Assembly: GCF_036898095.1 (NCBI RefSeq)
Contig: NC_090744.1
Coordinates: 100,990,341-101,054,340, forward strand
Length of the DNA stretch: 64,000 nt
Origin: Palaemon carinicauda
Taxonomy: Eukaryota; Arthropoda; Malacostraca; Decapoda; Palaemonidae
Direction of reading: 5' to 3'
Shown here: piece by piece, positions 22,320 through 33,544 of the stretch
Numbering within the stretch: position 1 is the stretch's first letter
Layout: each line of letters starts with the position of its first letter
Notes under the pieces: generated by a model
Database searches by the model: none
Told to the model about the DNA's origin: nothing
What the model saw: the letters and a program-made list of their open reading frames with translations, nothing else
Made by a program: the position numbers and the translations under genes

Positions 22320-23450
22320 TGCTTCGATGGCTAGTAGACGTTCCCAGAACACTTCCCCTAAGGGTGGACCTGCTACGTCTGCCACGCGTAAAGAAGGTAC
22401 TCCAAGGCCTCCACGCTCTTCGTCTGACTGCCTTCAGAATATCGAAAGACTCTCGAGAACTAGAGATTTTTCGAAGGAGGCAACCAGAGCGATTGCTAGA
22501 GCAAGGAGAACTTCCACCCTTAGAGTCTACCAATCGAAGTGGGAAATCTTCCGAAACTGGTGCAAGTCAGTATCCGTATCCTCGACCAGTACCTCTGTAA
22601 CTCAAATAGCTGACTTCCTCTTATATCTGAGGAAAGAACGATCTCTTTCAGCTCCCACTATCAAGGGTTACAGAAGCATGTTGGCATCAGTCTTCCGTCA
22701 CAGAGGCTTAGATCTTTCCAACAATAAAGATCTACAGGACCTCCTTAAGTCTTTTGAGACCACGAAGGAGCGTCGTTTGGTTACACCTGGTTGGAATTTA
22801 GACGTGGTTCTAAGATTCCTTATGTCAGACAGGTTCGAACCACTTCAATCAGCCTCCCTGAAAGATCTCACCTTTAAGACTCTTTTCCTGATATGCTTAA
22901 CCACAGCTAAAAGAGTCAGTGAGATTCATGCCTTCAGCAGGAACATCGGATTCTCATCCGAAACGGCTACATGTTCTACAACTTGGTTTTCTAGCCAAAC
23001 ACGAGCTGCCTTCTCGGCCTTGACCAATATCGTTCGATATTCCAAACTTATCGTATGGTTGGAAATGAACTAGAAAGAGTATTATGTCCTGTAAGAGCTC
23101 TTAAGTTCTATTTTAAAAACCTTTACGAAGCCCGTCTGAAGCTTTATGGTGTTCAGTTAAGAATCCATCTTTGCCTATGTCAGAGAATTCTTTATCCTAT
23201 TTAATCAGACTGTTAATACGAGAAGCTCATTCCCTTCTGAATGAGGAAGACCAAGCTTGGCTGAAGGTAAGGACTCACGAAGTTAGAGCTGTCACAACTT
23301 CCGTGGCCTTTGAACAAAATAGATCTCTGCAAAGTATATTCAACGCAACCTATTGGAAAAGCAAATCAGTGTTCGCGTCTTTTATCTTAAGAATGTCCAG
23401 TCTCTTTACGAGAACTGCTACACTCTGGGACCATTCGTAGCAACGAGTGC
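22320..23450 (+). pseudogene. DIRS copy B tyrosine recombinase with two frameshifts
   Basis: The N-terminal part (LRVYQSKWEIFRNWCK, QIADFLLYLRKERS) and box I (TTAKRVSEIH) are in one frame up to 23073. The next conserved parts (LERVLCPVRALKFYF from about 23060, then HEVRAVTTSVAF with the box II His and Arg) are in a second frame. The Tyr box FYLKNV, Tyr codon 23383-23385, is back in the first. All four catalytic residues are thus still encoded, but two shifts separate them. Confidence 0.85.
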
Positions 23451-23883
23451 AGTAGTGGTGGGGGCTCCACCACTACAATTCCCTAATTCCAGAACCTTTT
23501 TAATCTTTCTCTTGAAATATTTTTGGGTTGTCCGGAAGGCTAAGAAGCCTTTCGCATCCTACTTGATTTGGCGGGTGGTCAAAATCATTTCTTGAGAAGC
23601 GCCTAGATTAGAGGTTTTGATGAGGACCTTTAGTATGGGTTGCAACCCTTCATACTTCAGCTCCTAGGAGTCGCTCAGCATCCTATGAGGATCGCGAGGC
23701 TCAGTAAGGAAGACGTACTTAAAAAGGCAGAGTAATTGTTCAAGTCGTCTTCCTTACCAGGTACTTATTTATTTAATGCTTGTTATTTTGAATAACTGCT
23801 AAAATGAAATACGGAATACTTAGCTCATAATAATGTCAACATGTAATGCTGGTCTCTACCCACCCCCCTGGGTGTGAACCAGC

Positions 23884-23972
23884 TATATGATCATCGGGTA
23901 AGTTTAATATTGAAAAATGTTATTTTCCTTAGTAAAATAAATTTTTGAATATACTTACCCGATGATCATAAA
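23884..23972 (+). repeat. DIRS copy B internal complementary region (ICR)
   Basis: The first half (23884-23919) is the exact reverse complement of the left terminus. The second half (about 23920-23972) is the exact reverse complement of the right terminus. Read backwards it spells the junction of a circular intermediate, the hallmark by which DIRS elements are thought to complete their ends. Confidence 0.92.
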
Positions 23973-24011
23973 TTAAAGGACCCACCCTTCCTCCCCAATA
24001 GAGACCCAGTG

Positions 24012-24210
24012 GACAGAGGAGAAAATTGGTTCTTTGTTGACATCGAGTACTTGAGTACCTTTGACAGATGGCGCTGTTGATGTACACCCCCACCTGTATA
24101 GCGATCGCTGGCGTATTCCGCCCGTAGGTTTTTTCTGTCGAGCAACAGAGTTGCAGCTATATGATCATCGGGTAAGTATATTCAAAAATTTATTTTACTA
24201 AGGAAAATAA
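24012..24210 (+). repeat. DIRS copy B right inverted terminal repeat
   Basis: 24012-24176 mirrors the left ITR; 24177-24210 is the unique outer end that is mirrored in the ICR. The end at 24210 is fixed by where the match to the ICR stops. Host sequence AATTTTATAGG follows. Confidence 0.92.
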
Positions 24211-26043
24211 AATTTTATAGGAACCAGGTACCTATGACGTAAAGTCGAAACCAGTGTATGTTGAACCTAGATAATAGAGGTATTGCTTTACAGTACTGTA
24301 TGTTAAAATATAAATACCACATATGCAGTACAGTACACTGTGTACCTGTTTATAGAATATATACATGAAAAAAATTAATTTTTCTTCCTTTGCAAACACG
24401 AGTCCTTCAAAATATGGGAATTGTCTTCAGCAGAGAAGAAACTCGCACTGATATAGAGAAAAATAAGTGACAAGTGCAAGCGACTAATTCCGCCCACTCC
24501 TGTCAAAGATTCTTCACTTTTGACCTTCAACTCAGGACTGACGTGGTAGTTGAGGTGGGAAGTTTATCTATAAAATACTATGGTCAGTATAACAAGGAGG
24601 AAGAAAATTACAATACTTTTAAAATTTATTATTTGTTCCTACTCTTATACAAAACTTTCGTCCTTTAAAATGTCGACTTGCTTATTTGTGGGTAGGAAGT
24701 ACCTCTAGAACCAAACTGGCTGGTTCTATTTTTTCCTGGTCTCATATGGTAGCGAGGTAGATGACCCCCATAATCTCCTATCAGTCTATCTTAGAGATGA
24801 GTAGGCTACTAGGTCCTGGCCAGTACTTGATTACACTGTATACCTGGTATTCGAGGTATCTGTTGATGAAGTTAACTTTCGCCCTGCAGGCAAGATGCAA
24901 TCTGGAATGAAATACCTTGTGCAAGATGGCCAATGATTAGGTATTCATTCCACCATCTTCTCCCTTGTAAAGGGAGGATGGGGGAGAAATACTTCTTATA
25001 AATATATTTTAATAAGAATGGTCCCAAGAAATGTAACTTACCATCATGTTACTGTATGAATGCTTCATTGCCAAGTGAGGGGAATGGAAAGAAGCAGAAG
25101 AGCCAGTCACTCTACCTTTCCTCCAGACTTATATTAAACACGTCATAAACACTATAGCTGCCACCACAGGCACTGAATAGAAGGTTGTTTGGCACATGTC
25201 TGACTGCAAGATTCTTTTGGGTCTAAAGTGGGATTAATACTCCTAACTTCAAGAGCTCTTGTCCATGCTGGTACCTCAATCCCTTCAAAGGTTGAAGAGT
25301 ATGCTCTTTGATGATTATCTCACGAACCTAAAAAGACTGTTCATGAAACCTCTTTATCAGTTCCAAAATTTTCAAGTCCTCTTCAGATAGCATAACAGCC
25401 TACTCGAAAAACAAAAACCTCTTGCCTTGATTACCACCTGACGCTTCATGAAGCATGGGGATGAATAAGGTTTCGCATCTGGAGTATGTGTCGAGGAGTT
25501 TGAGTTTGGTTACAAACTCGGGTCCAAACTAAGAAACCCTCTACCCCTCTGGGATAAACAAGAGTCTGTGCAACTGGGCTATTCTCTTTGCTAAAACTAC
25601 TGCTAGGAAAAAGATAGTATTAGGAGTCAGAACTCTGTCTGATGATCATCTCAACAGCTCATATTAGGCACGAGTAAGAGACTTGGGAATACGTGTTGAT
25701 TCCCACTCCGCTAGCCTGAGGTCCAAGGGTGGGAAAGACTACTAGAAGCTCTTCACAAGAATAAAGCTGCAACTCCCACAAGGAGGAGAGGTTTTGCTCT
25801 TTAGTTGAAAGACAATGCTGAGCAACAGCCTTCCACAGTCGTGACTAAGAAGAGCTTCTTGGCTAAGGTCGACGCTTAAGTCAGTAATCTGCACCAAATA
25901 GGCTAACAGATTAGGATATCACTCGGCTTATGGCCATCGGGGAGCAACCAGGTTCATCTGAAACATGACTATTCCAAAACCTGATTGCTGTACAAAATGG
26001 CTCAGGTGAGAGAGTTTGATAACTGTTCTCCCGTCCTCAGTAG

Positions 26044-26510
26044 ACTTCTCCATTATTATAACTTGCTAAGCTACAACGCTAGTTGGAAAAGTAGGATGCT
26101 ATAAGTCCAAGGGCTCCAACAGGGAAAAATAGCCCAGTGAGGAAAGGAAATAAACTACAAGAGAAGTAATGAACAAATAAATTATTTTAAGAACAGTAAC
26201 ATTAAAATAAATCTTTCATATATGAATTATAAAAACTGCCAAAAATATAAGAGGAAGAGAAATAATATAGAATAGTATGCCTAAATGTAACCTCAAGTAA
26301 GAGAACTCTACCCCCAAGACAGTGGAAGACCGTGGTAGAGAGGGTATGGCACTACCCAACACTATAAAACAATGGTTTGATTTTAGAGTGTCCTTCTCCT
26401 AGCAAGCTCAAGTTTCTTCTACCCTTACCAAGAGGAAAGTAGCCTCTGAATAATTAAACTGCAGTAGTTAACCCCTTGAGTGAAGAATTGAGAGTTGACT
26501 GTAGAAGCAC
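26044..26510 (+). repeat. R1 repeat, copy 2
   Basis: Begins with ATTATTATAACTTGCTAAGCTAC and runs through CAAGGGCTCCAACAGGG, AAGACAGTGGAAG and GAGGAAAGTAGCC in the same order as the copy at 40084. It interrupts DIRS copy C, so it is younger than that element. Confidence 0.8.
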
Positions 26511-26854
26511 AATCGTTTCCAACATTCCTTCACCTATGCAACAATGCTGAGGCATTTGTTGTTATTGAAGGATAGATACAAACTTTGTCAGTCTGCATGC
26601 AAGGGGCGGGATAATGGTCCAGAAAAGGTACAGTACAGTAATGAGTACATGTCTCAAAGGACACTCTCCTCCTAACTTAGCTTGACCCCATTCCCTGCCA
26701 GGTTTCCCAAAACAGTATCAGGCATCCCCTTACTGATGGTTGCAGTAGAAACAGGGATACTCCAACATAGGCATCCACTTCTACCTTTTCTCTGCCTCTC
26801 TTACTGAACTGGCTAGGTTGGCTTCCTTGAAAGGGCTGTAGTTGCACAGGATCT

Positions 26855-27105
26855 TATTGATGGAAGATACAGGTGGCACTGTTTGAAGTCTAGGGAAGGT
26901 GCCTTCAGATGGTTACAGGTGGTCTTGATTGGGAGTCTTGGAGGGAAAGTTCCCTCTAATGAAAGATGCAGGTGGTCCTGATTGGTGTCTATGGAAGGTT
27001 CCTTCTGATAGAAGATACAGATAGTACTGATCATGGGCTAGGTTAGGTTCCTTCTGATGGAAAATACAGGTGATCCTGGTCAGGGTCTAGGAAAGGTCAA
27101 GGTGA
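26855..27105 (+). repeat. Minisatellite, 49 bp unit, five copies
   Basis: The phrase GATGGAAGATACAGGTGG (with variants) starts at 26858, 26907, 26958, 27006 and 27055, with spacings of 48-51 bp; each unit also carries a TTCC(T/C)TCTGAT-like string. It lies within degenerate DIRS copy C and has no coding support. Confidence 0.8.
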
Positions 27106-28432
27106 TCTTTAACCTCACCCATCCTGCAGGCATGGCTACACCTGAAGATTTGTCCACCAACACTCTAACAGTGAGAGCCCTTGAAGGAGACTGGAGACTG
27201 TGGTGGTTCAGGGAGTACTGTGAAAAAGATCTTCACTAATCCATTTCCGCCTGCATATAACTCCTCGGCAAGAGTATCGTGGACCTACACACTGAAGTGC
27301 GCTGGAGCATCGGTACTATCACTGGACCACTAAGTTTGAGAATCATGACATCAGGGCATCCCTCTGCTCCAGTTGAGCAAGAAGTTTGTGGCTGGTTTGA
27401 TGAAAAGGATCACAGTGCACCAGACAGCATGAGTCTGCTGTATTTTTTCAAAGAGTCAGGAGTTGATAACCCCGTCATCTTTTTGAAGTATGTTACGGCT
27501 ACCGACTGACTGGAGGGTGGCCATGGCATGAAATCTCCATGGCAGCCAACTCAGAAACCAAAAAGGGCATGAGGTCTGTCCAAGGGAATAGGAAGAGGTG
27601 TTGTCGCAGTAAACTCTGTCCGTAGAACCTTACGGCCATAAGTGCGAGGAGATAATCTTGTTGGACCAACTACAGTATAAGAGAGAGTTCCTAGGACCAA
27701 CTACAGTGTAAGAGTACTTAGATATACAGATCTGACTAACAACTCTCTGGCATTGTCATGAGTGTTGCTAAGAATGACGCAGGAAAAGACATAGTCTGCC
27801 CGGTCTTCAAAGAATACACCTGAACTAATGCAAGGCCATGCTCTAGACTTGAAAAAAGGGAAAAATTGTGAACAATCATGCCCCCTTGTTGTAGAGTGAG
27901 TGGCTCTATTGCCAGATTAGCCATAAACTGATGCAGTGTCCAGCCTACAATCCTATTTCTGCTATGTTCCATTATTCACACTAATCCAATATCAACCATT
28001 CAAACTAGAAAGTATGATAAAAAGATTAAACAGCCTTTTATAGGACACAACAGTATGACCATACTCGTTACAGCCGAAGACAAAAGTGAAGAGTCATTGA
28101 CAGGAGATTGGTCGGGGTTACTCGCCCGAACTCACCACCTGGCATCAACTACTTCACTAACAATTTCAAAGGCCATTCTAGCTCCAATGAAGACAATTCC
28201 CATATTCCTAAGGATAATAGGTTTGTATATGCATAGGAACAAAAAATATACAGGATATATCTATATATACAGTATATATCTATAGATACTGTACAGTATA
28301 TACAGGCTATATTTAAAATTACACCTGGAGCAACAGCAGAGAGCTTTTCATAAGAAAAATTACAGTTTAAATGACAATTGGCAACTTTTGATAATCTTTT
28401 TTTTTAATTAGATTTCTTAAAGAGCTACTTAC

Positions 28433-28570
28433 GGAATCTCTATCACTATTCAAGCATTTGCCAACGACTCTTGCTTCGTTTGTTGTCCGTACACTTTGAT
28501 GTGTGTGTACAAAATAATGAGAGAATTGTACATTTCCTTCTTTGGATGTTATGAGTAAATACTGCATCAT
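28433..28570 (-). CDS. AP4S1: AP-4 complex sigma subunit-like, coding exon 1 (start)
   Basis: On the - strand translation starts at ATG 28570-28568; a second ATG follows at once, so the protein begins MMQYLLITSKEGNVQFSHYF. It ends KCLNSDRDS before donor GTAAGT. The exon continues 5' as untranslated sequence to an acceptor TTTGCAG ending at 28595, so an upstream non-coding exon must exist. The segment gives the first beta strands and helix of the sigma/longin fold, and its end joins in phase to CHFLEDG of the next exon. The 46 + 97 codons give a complete small subunit of expected size. Confidence 0.85.
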
Positions 28571-28594
28571 TTTGGATACTGGTATAAAATTGCT

Positions 28595-29412
28595 CTGCAA
28601 ATGGAAACAAAAAGTTTAGATCTTCAAAATAATAAATAAAATGATCTTAATAGATAATAGATATTGTCTTAAGCTACACTCCACCACTTAATATAAAATC
28701 ACAGACATAAGGCATGTGGAAAATAAATACAGTACCCTATCTACTGTACCGTAGCTTATATTATAATACTGCTTAATACTGTATTTACAGAAAACTGCAC
28801 TCTCATATACTCCATTACCTAAATTTTTAGATTTTTTTTTTTTTTTGCTTATAATGCATGCAGCAATATGTGAGAAAATAAAACCAAATCTTTAGCTATA
28901 TTTGGTTACCTGAATTGAGACATCAACTTAAATCAGTGGATAAGAAAAACAAAATCTAATGAATTATATATTAATTCCTACAGGAACTATAACTTACAAA
29001 CCTATTTTAATTTTTGTGACCTAATAAGCCTATAAACTAGATATGAAAGAGGCTATATTATCTTGAGCTTTCTTTAACTAACATAAATGCATGATATGAA
29101 AGAGATTGTGGTAAATCTTTATGCGTGCACTGTCCAATCTTACCGAACCGTCACTAGTAGACATTGGACCCTCACGTTTAACCTACAGAGGGGTGTCTTT
29201 CTTCTTAGGAAGGGCCACTGTGTTCTTACTCATAGTAAATAAAAGTAGTCGAAGTACATAAAAGTAGTCATAATTCATAGAAGTACTCATAGTACGTAGA
29301 AGTAGATTATACCAAAACTTTGAATGTATCATCTAAAAACCTTTCTAACCTATTCTTCGAAGTTGAAACATTTCAACCTTGCCCATTAAACTTAAGAATA
29401 ACTTCAAAAGAA
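28595..29412. other. AP4S1 5' intron/upstream sequence, no recognised features
   Basis: AT-rich sequence with a poly(T) run near 28831-28848. No coding exon seen on either strand. Confidence 0.45.
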
Positions 29413-29590
29413 GCCTTTGTATATCAGCGGCCAGTTCCTCACGCCTTCATTAAAAATGGACATCAACTAACCTAAACTTTCCCCCCTAACCTAACCTACA
29501 AGCCGTGTCCTTACATACTTACCTAACGGGGGTGGGGGAGCTAACACGTCCGTGCGACCCCGTTACACTGCAGTATTCTTAGTTAGACAT
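29413..29590 (+). repeat. R2 repeat, copy 1
   Basis: Shares GCCTTTGTATATCAGCGGCC and, after a variable middle, CATACTTACCTAACGGGGG and TTACACTGCAGTATTCTTAG with the copy at 32857-33015, in the same orientation. Non-coding. On the - strand it contains GTTAGGTAAGTATG, a good 5' splice-site consensus. Confidence 0.75.
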
Positions 29591-31743
29591 AATAATACAT
29601 ACAGGTGGCCGCTATCATACATAGACCCCTTTCATAATATTGTATATTAGACCAAGATCATTTTTTTACCATTGAGAAAATCAACTGGACAAGTCTTAAG
29701 AAAGTATTACGATATTACCTGCCTAGAGATTAAGACGTATGCAATAGAGTATAGATTACCTGCTAGTCATATTTAAGGGTAGTAACCAAAAACAGTATTA
29801 TAATTCTGGTCAAGGAAACATTTACTAATGAAAATACTGTTATTTCTAAAGGAAAATTACCGTTTTCTTCGAAAATTACAATTAATTTGGGGGTTAATAA
29901 ATAGTTAGTGAGATATACCCAATTATGTCGGCTGATAATGGGGTCAACCCATTTGGTTATGGGGTTTAGGGTGGGAAAAATATATTGGAGAAAACCTAAT
30001 GGTAAAACAAACTTCATGAAGATCATTATTTTCTACATGAAAAAAAAATGTATTTTCTATTGAAAACAATTTCCCTGACCAGATTATAATTTTACCTCAA
30101 AAACATATCTTTCTGTCATGACAAGGTAAATTATACAGTATAGCAGAAACTTGTCTAATGCAGTATGGCACTTCAACAATTATTACCATAATTAAACAGA
30201 TACAAGACAATATAAGAACTTATAGAACCTTTGTTATAAACGCAACGAGTTACTATTTCCGACGCAGGATCCTGCGTATATTTGTAATCGTTGTTGTCGT
30301 CGTATATTGATAGTATTTGATATCGTCGTAAGTTGTAAACAAACTTCAACCCATTTCATTCAGATGTTGGGCGGAGAGATTCGCCTTTCCATCGGCACCT
30401 CCTTGATTTTCTTCTTTATTCTAATTCTTTTACTTTCTACTCTCTTTTTTCCACATCTGATAAATATATTCTTTTCTTTTTTTTCTACTCCTTCTTTCTT
30501 GAACAGCACGTTTCCTATCATCATCATCTTTTCTCCTTCGTACGGCTGCTGTAATTGTATTATTTTCCTTCTTATCACATGGGACTTCGAGATAAGGGGT
30601 AACTAACCTATCATTCAAGTGAGCCGTGGAACGCGCTTTGTCGCACGGCTTACGTAAACATAAAATTATAAAACGATATTTTATCCAGTATTGTTTAGTG
30701 TCGTTACCATTGATGAAAATTCAACGAAAGACTGATCTAACGATAATGAAAGTAAAATGACATAATCGGATAAAGTACAGGGGTAACTAACCTATCCTTC
30801 ATTGGATCTTGCATTAACGTTTAAGCACTAGATTGGAATATAATATCCAATATTGTCTGGGACCATTAGAAAATTAAATTAAATAAAAAAGTAATTTTGT
30901 TACACTAATGAATGTAAAATTGTTAAATATATAAGGCCTTAAAAAACTTCGGCGCACTTGCGGACCTTTTAGTGTTTTTCGGTGCGTCGTAAGTATACCT
31001 TTTTTTTTTTTTTTTTGCAGAGAAGACAACAGTTTATTTGCACCAATGAAAATTTTAATTTTCTTAAATATATTATTAGAAACTAATCTGAAATGTATTT
31101 CTTATCCTTTAGTGTAACGGAATTTGGGTAAAAATCCAACATTATGGTCAGAAGTGTCCATCTTCCAAGTTAAACCTTACAGGAAACAGTTCATTGAGCA
31201 TTAGAGTTCCACCTGATAATAAAGCAATTAGCAATAATTGGATTATCTAAATGATTCTATTTCACAGGTGATTAATATATTGGATGAAAGTGGAACAGGA
31301 CAGGAATGTGCATAGGTTTAGTGAGACTAACTATACAAAAATTATAGTAAAAATAGTAGCTATAATATTTATTGTTTATAAGAATTACTTTATACATTAC
31401 TAATACTTATATTAAAATAGAACATAATTGAATATATAACAAAGAACAACTCCGCGTAATTGCTCGTGAGCGCTGCCTTTGCTGTTGACACTGCCCTCTG
31501 TTCCCATACTATTTTCCCCCTTCTAAAATTTTCAATATTACGAGATAGAATGCTATAATATAATATTTTAATAATATTCTAAAACAATAAAAAAATTTCT
31601 GTTAAATCTCAAGAGAATATAACCCCAAAAGCCGTTGAAAATGGCAAATCCTTCAGAAGACTGCCTCCTTGTGGGACCACGAAGCGAATAAAAGGCAGTA
31701 TAGTGTTAGTAATGGCTGCCATGGTATGAAACTACCCACAACA
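29591..31743. promoter_or_regulatory. Divergent promoter region of AP4S1 (-) and STRN (+), inferred
   Basis: No coding exon of another gene was found between the two start codons, so promoters of both genes should lie here. CpG-containing islands of low AT sit at about 30240-30330 and 30940-30985. No TATA box or initiator can be assigned with confidence. A short upstream ORF (ATG 31641 to TAA 31691, 16 codons) and a second tiny one (31712-31729) precede the STRN start. Confidence 0.35.
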
Positions 31744-31944
31744 ATGGAAGAGGCGACCAGTCAAAACCAGCTGGGAGGAGGTAGTGGCTCTCCTGCTGGT
31801 GTGGCGGCCAATAGACAGAACCTCGAGGAAGCTAACCAACGTTTGCAATACTCCATCCCGGGGATATTACACTTTATCCAGCACGAATGGGCCAGGTTCG
31901 AGATGGAGCGATCCCAGTGGGATCTCGAGAGGGCAGAACTTCAG
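31744..31944 (+). CDS. STRN: Striatin, coding exon 1 (start, caveolin-binding motif)
   Basis: ATG 31744 has a good context (ACAACAATGG); an in-frame ATG at 31726 is an alternative that adds six residues. The Gly/Ser/Asn-rich lead is followed by YSIPGILHFIQHEWARFEME and RSQWDLERAELQ. The nine residues FIQHEWARF match the striatin caveolin-binding motif, and the coiled coil begins after it. The exon ends in phase 0 before GTGAGA. Striatin is the scaffold and regulatory B''' subunit of PP2A in the STRIPAK complex, which controls Hippo, MAPK and trafficking pathways (Drosophila orthologue Cka). Confidence 0.95.
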
Positions 31945-32856
31945 GTGAGATTTCGTCGCATAAATTACCCTATTGCCATCCCCTTTGCTACGTCATTTCT
32001 TCCTCTCTCACCCTTCAGGCCTGAGGAAGGTATTTTCCCCGGAAACCGCGAGTTTTGTGCCGGATATAGACCAAATATGGTGTCGTTGTGGGAAAAGGGT
32101 GGGTGTGGGTGGATCTCATTGATTGACGGTGATCAGCTGTTTTTAACAGTGTTGCCATATTCCATTCTATTTTTTTTACATAATGGCTTTAACTGCCTCC
32201 GTCCCTCTATGGCGGCAGTTATTAAGATTTTGTGCCGTCCATTTTGCAAATAGTGGAAGCCAAATACCAAATTTAGAGTCTGTCAATGTAGGATGAGACA
32301 GGACGTAGTTTGTGAGCCTGCTTGTGTTAGCCTGTGTTTACATTTGTGTCTTTACCATAGATTAACGAATTTTGGTATCTGAAGTTTTTGTTCAATGTTA
32401 TTTGATGAACAAGTTACTGTTGTAGGCTTTTTGGATATAATGTTGGTATATTTGCTAATATTCTTTAGTATACTGTACTTTCTCTCATAACTTTTACATA
32501 TATAATTTTCAAACTGGTAACTTTGTTATATATTCCGAGCATTACAATGGTAGCTAACCACTTCATCTTGTGTTTTCCATTCATATTTATGTAACAATTA
32601 TGTGGAAAACTGGTTTGGGTAGGTAAGCACGGCTGATGCCCCACCAACCAAGTCTTCTTGGGGAGAAGTGACTGGGGCGGGTGCAAGATGCCATAAATAG
32701 GCATACAACCTCAGAAACTGTAGCATGTTAACGGTGATATCTTAGGTTAGGATATTTCTCTCTAATTTAGTAAAAGGTCATTGAACTTCCCTATATCAAT
32801 GCGTGAGGCAACCTGTCCGCTGATCGACAAACCTTCCACCATTTCCTTTTTGGGGG

Positions 32857-33015
32857 CCTTTGTATATCAGCGGCCAGTTCCTCCCACATGCACCAACTAA
32901 CCTAATCTTCTCCCCCCCCCAACCTAACCAACAAGCCATGTGCTTATCAACTTACCTAATGGGGGACTAATGCCCTCCTGTGACCCCCCTTACACTGCCG
33001 TATTCTTAGCCGGCC
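32857..33015 (+). repeat. R2 repeat, copy 2
   Basis: Matches the copy at 29413 from GCCTTTGTATATCAGCGGCC to GCCGTATTCTTAG, with indels in the C-rich middle. It lies just inside STRN intron 1, so the two copies bracket the promoter region and exon 1. Confidence 0.75.
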
Positions 33016-33544
33016 CCAATCTTACATACACCCCCCCCCCCCATTTTGTGTCTAGGAAAATGCCTAAACAAGTTATCTGTATAGGTTACTGATTTAACTA
33101 GCCAGAAATTGTCGTTATGCTTAAATCATACCGCAACCGGAAGGGAAAATACATATCCTATATATGGTGTGTATTATCGGTAACAATCCTTTAAATGGGA
33201 ATGATGGTTATTCTCTAGGTTATTCGTCCGTTTTTCTTTCCTGAAGATCCGAATATTGATGTTAAAATTGTTAATATGTTAGACAGGCGTGCCATTTGTA
33301 AGTGGAAGGTTACCTTTTGGATATGGCGTAACTTGAGTTCTAATTACCAATTTCAAGTCATTTTGTTTTCTTCTTTTTTTAAAGTATTGCCAATAAGAGC
33401 TTTCTCCTGTACAGGTGGTAGTGCAGTTTTGAGGTACACTGTTGCATTACTATAAGGTTTTATACAGCATCTCTTCGTTTCTTGGCATCATGTATTTATC
33501 CTACTATACATGCCTTCTGTTATTTTAACTTAGTGTCAAACTTT

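Larger units (their letters stand above)
17855..24210 (+). mobile_element. DIRS-type retrotransposon, copy B, full-length ends but RT core deleted
   Basis: Both ends are defined by the classical DIRS arrangement: left ITR 17855-18035, right ITR 24012-24210 and an ICR at 23884-23972 whose halves are reverse complements of the two termini. The ITR arms are identical over about 147 bp with one small indel. Inside lie a long leader, a gag-like region full of internal repeats, an RT thumb remnant, RNase H, a methyltransferase-like piece and a frameshifted recombinase. The RT palm with its YxDD motif is absent. About 6.36 kb, antisense to AP4S1. Its termini differ from copies A, E and F, so it is a separate family. 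Confidence 0.92.
24370..27980 (-). mobile_element. Degenerate DIRS-type element, copy C (right limit uncertain)
   Basis: Read on the - strand, this is an old copy of the A/E/F family. Near 24590-24670 a right-end-like sequence (AGGAAGAAAATTACAAT) is joined to TTGTTCCTACTCTTATAC, the family's left end: a reversed ICR. A matching right-end arm lies at about 24375-24420. A recombinase C-terminus is recognisable near 25150-25215 (- strand: TTFYSVPVVAAIV, aligning with DTFSIGPVVAAQ of copy A). Elsewhere the frames are destroyed, and R1 copy 2 and a 49 bp minisatellite lie inside. The far end was not found; 27980 is where weakly coding-like sequence stops. Confidence 0.55.
17290..28432 (-). other. 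AP4S1 intron 1, 11.1 kb, filled by two DIRS elements
   Basis: The donor GTAAGT (reverse of 28427-28432) and acceptor TTTTCCAG (reverse of 17290-17297) define a phase-0 intron. It contains DIRS copy B (17855-24210, antisense to the gene), DIRS copy C (24370 to about 27980, sense), R1 copy 2 and minisatellites. The remaining unique parts (17290-17854 and 27981-28432) hold nothing recognised. Confidence 0.8.

Noticed and set aside
29483..29500. CCTAACCTAACC resembling the arthropod telomere repeat
   Set aside because: Only about two to three units inside repeat R2; no telomeric array.
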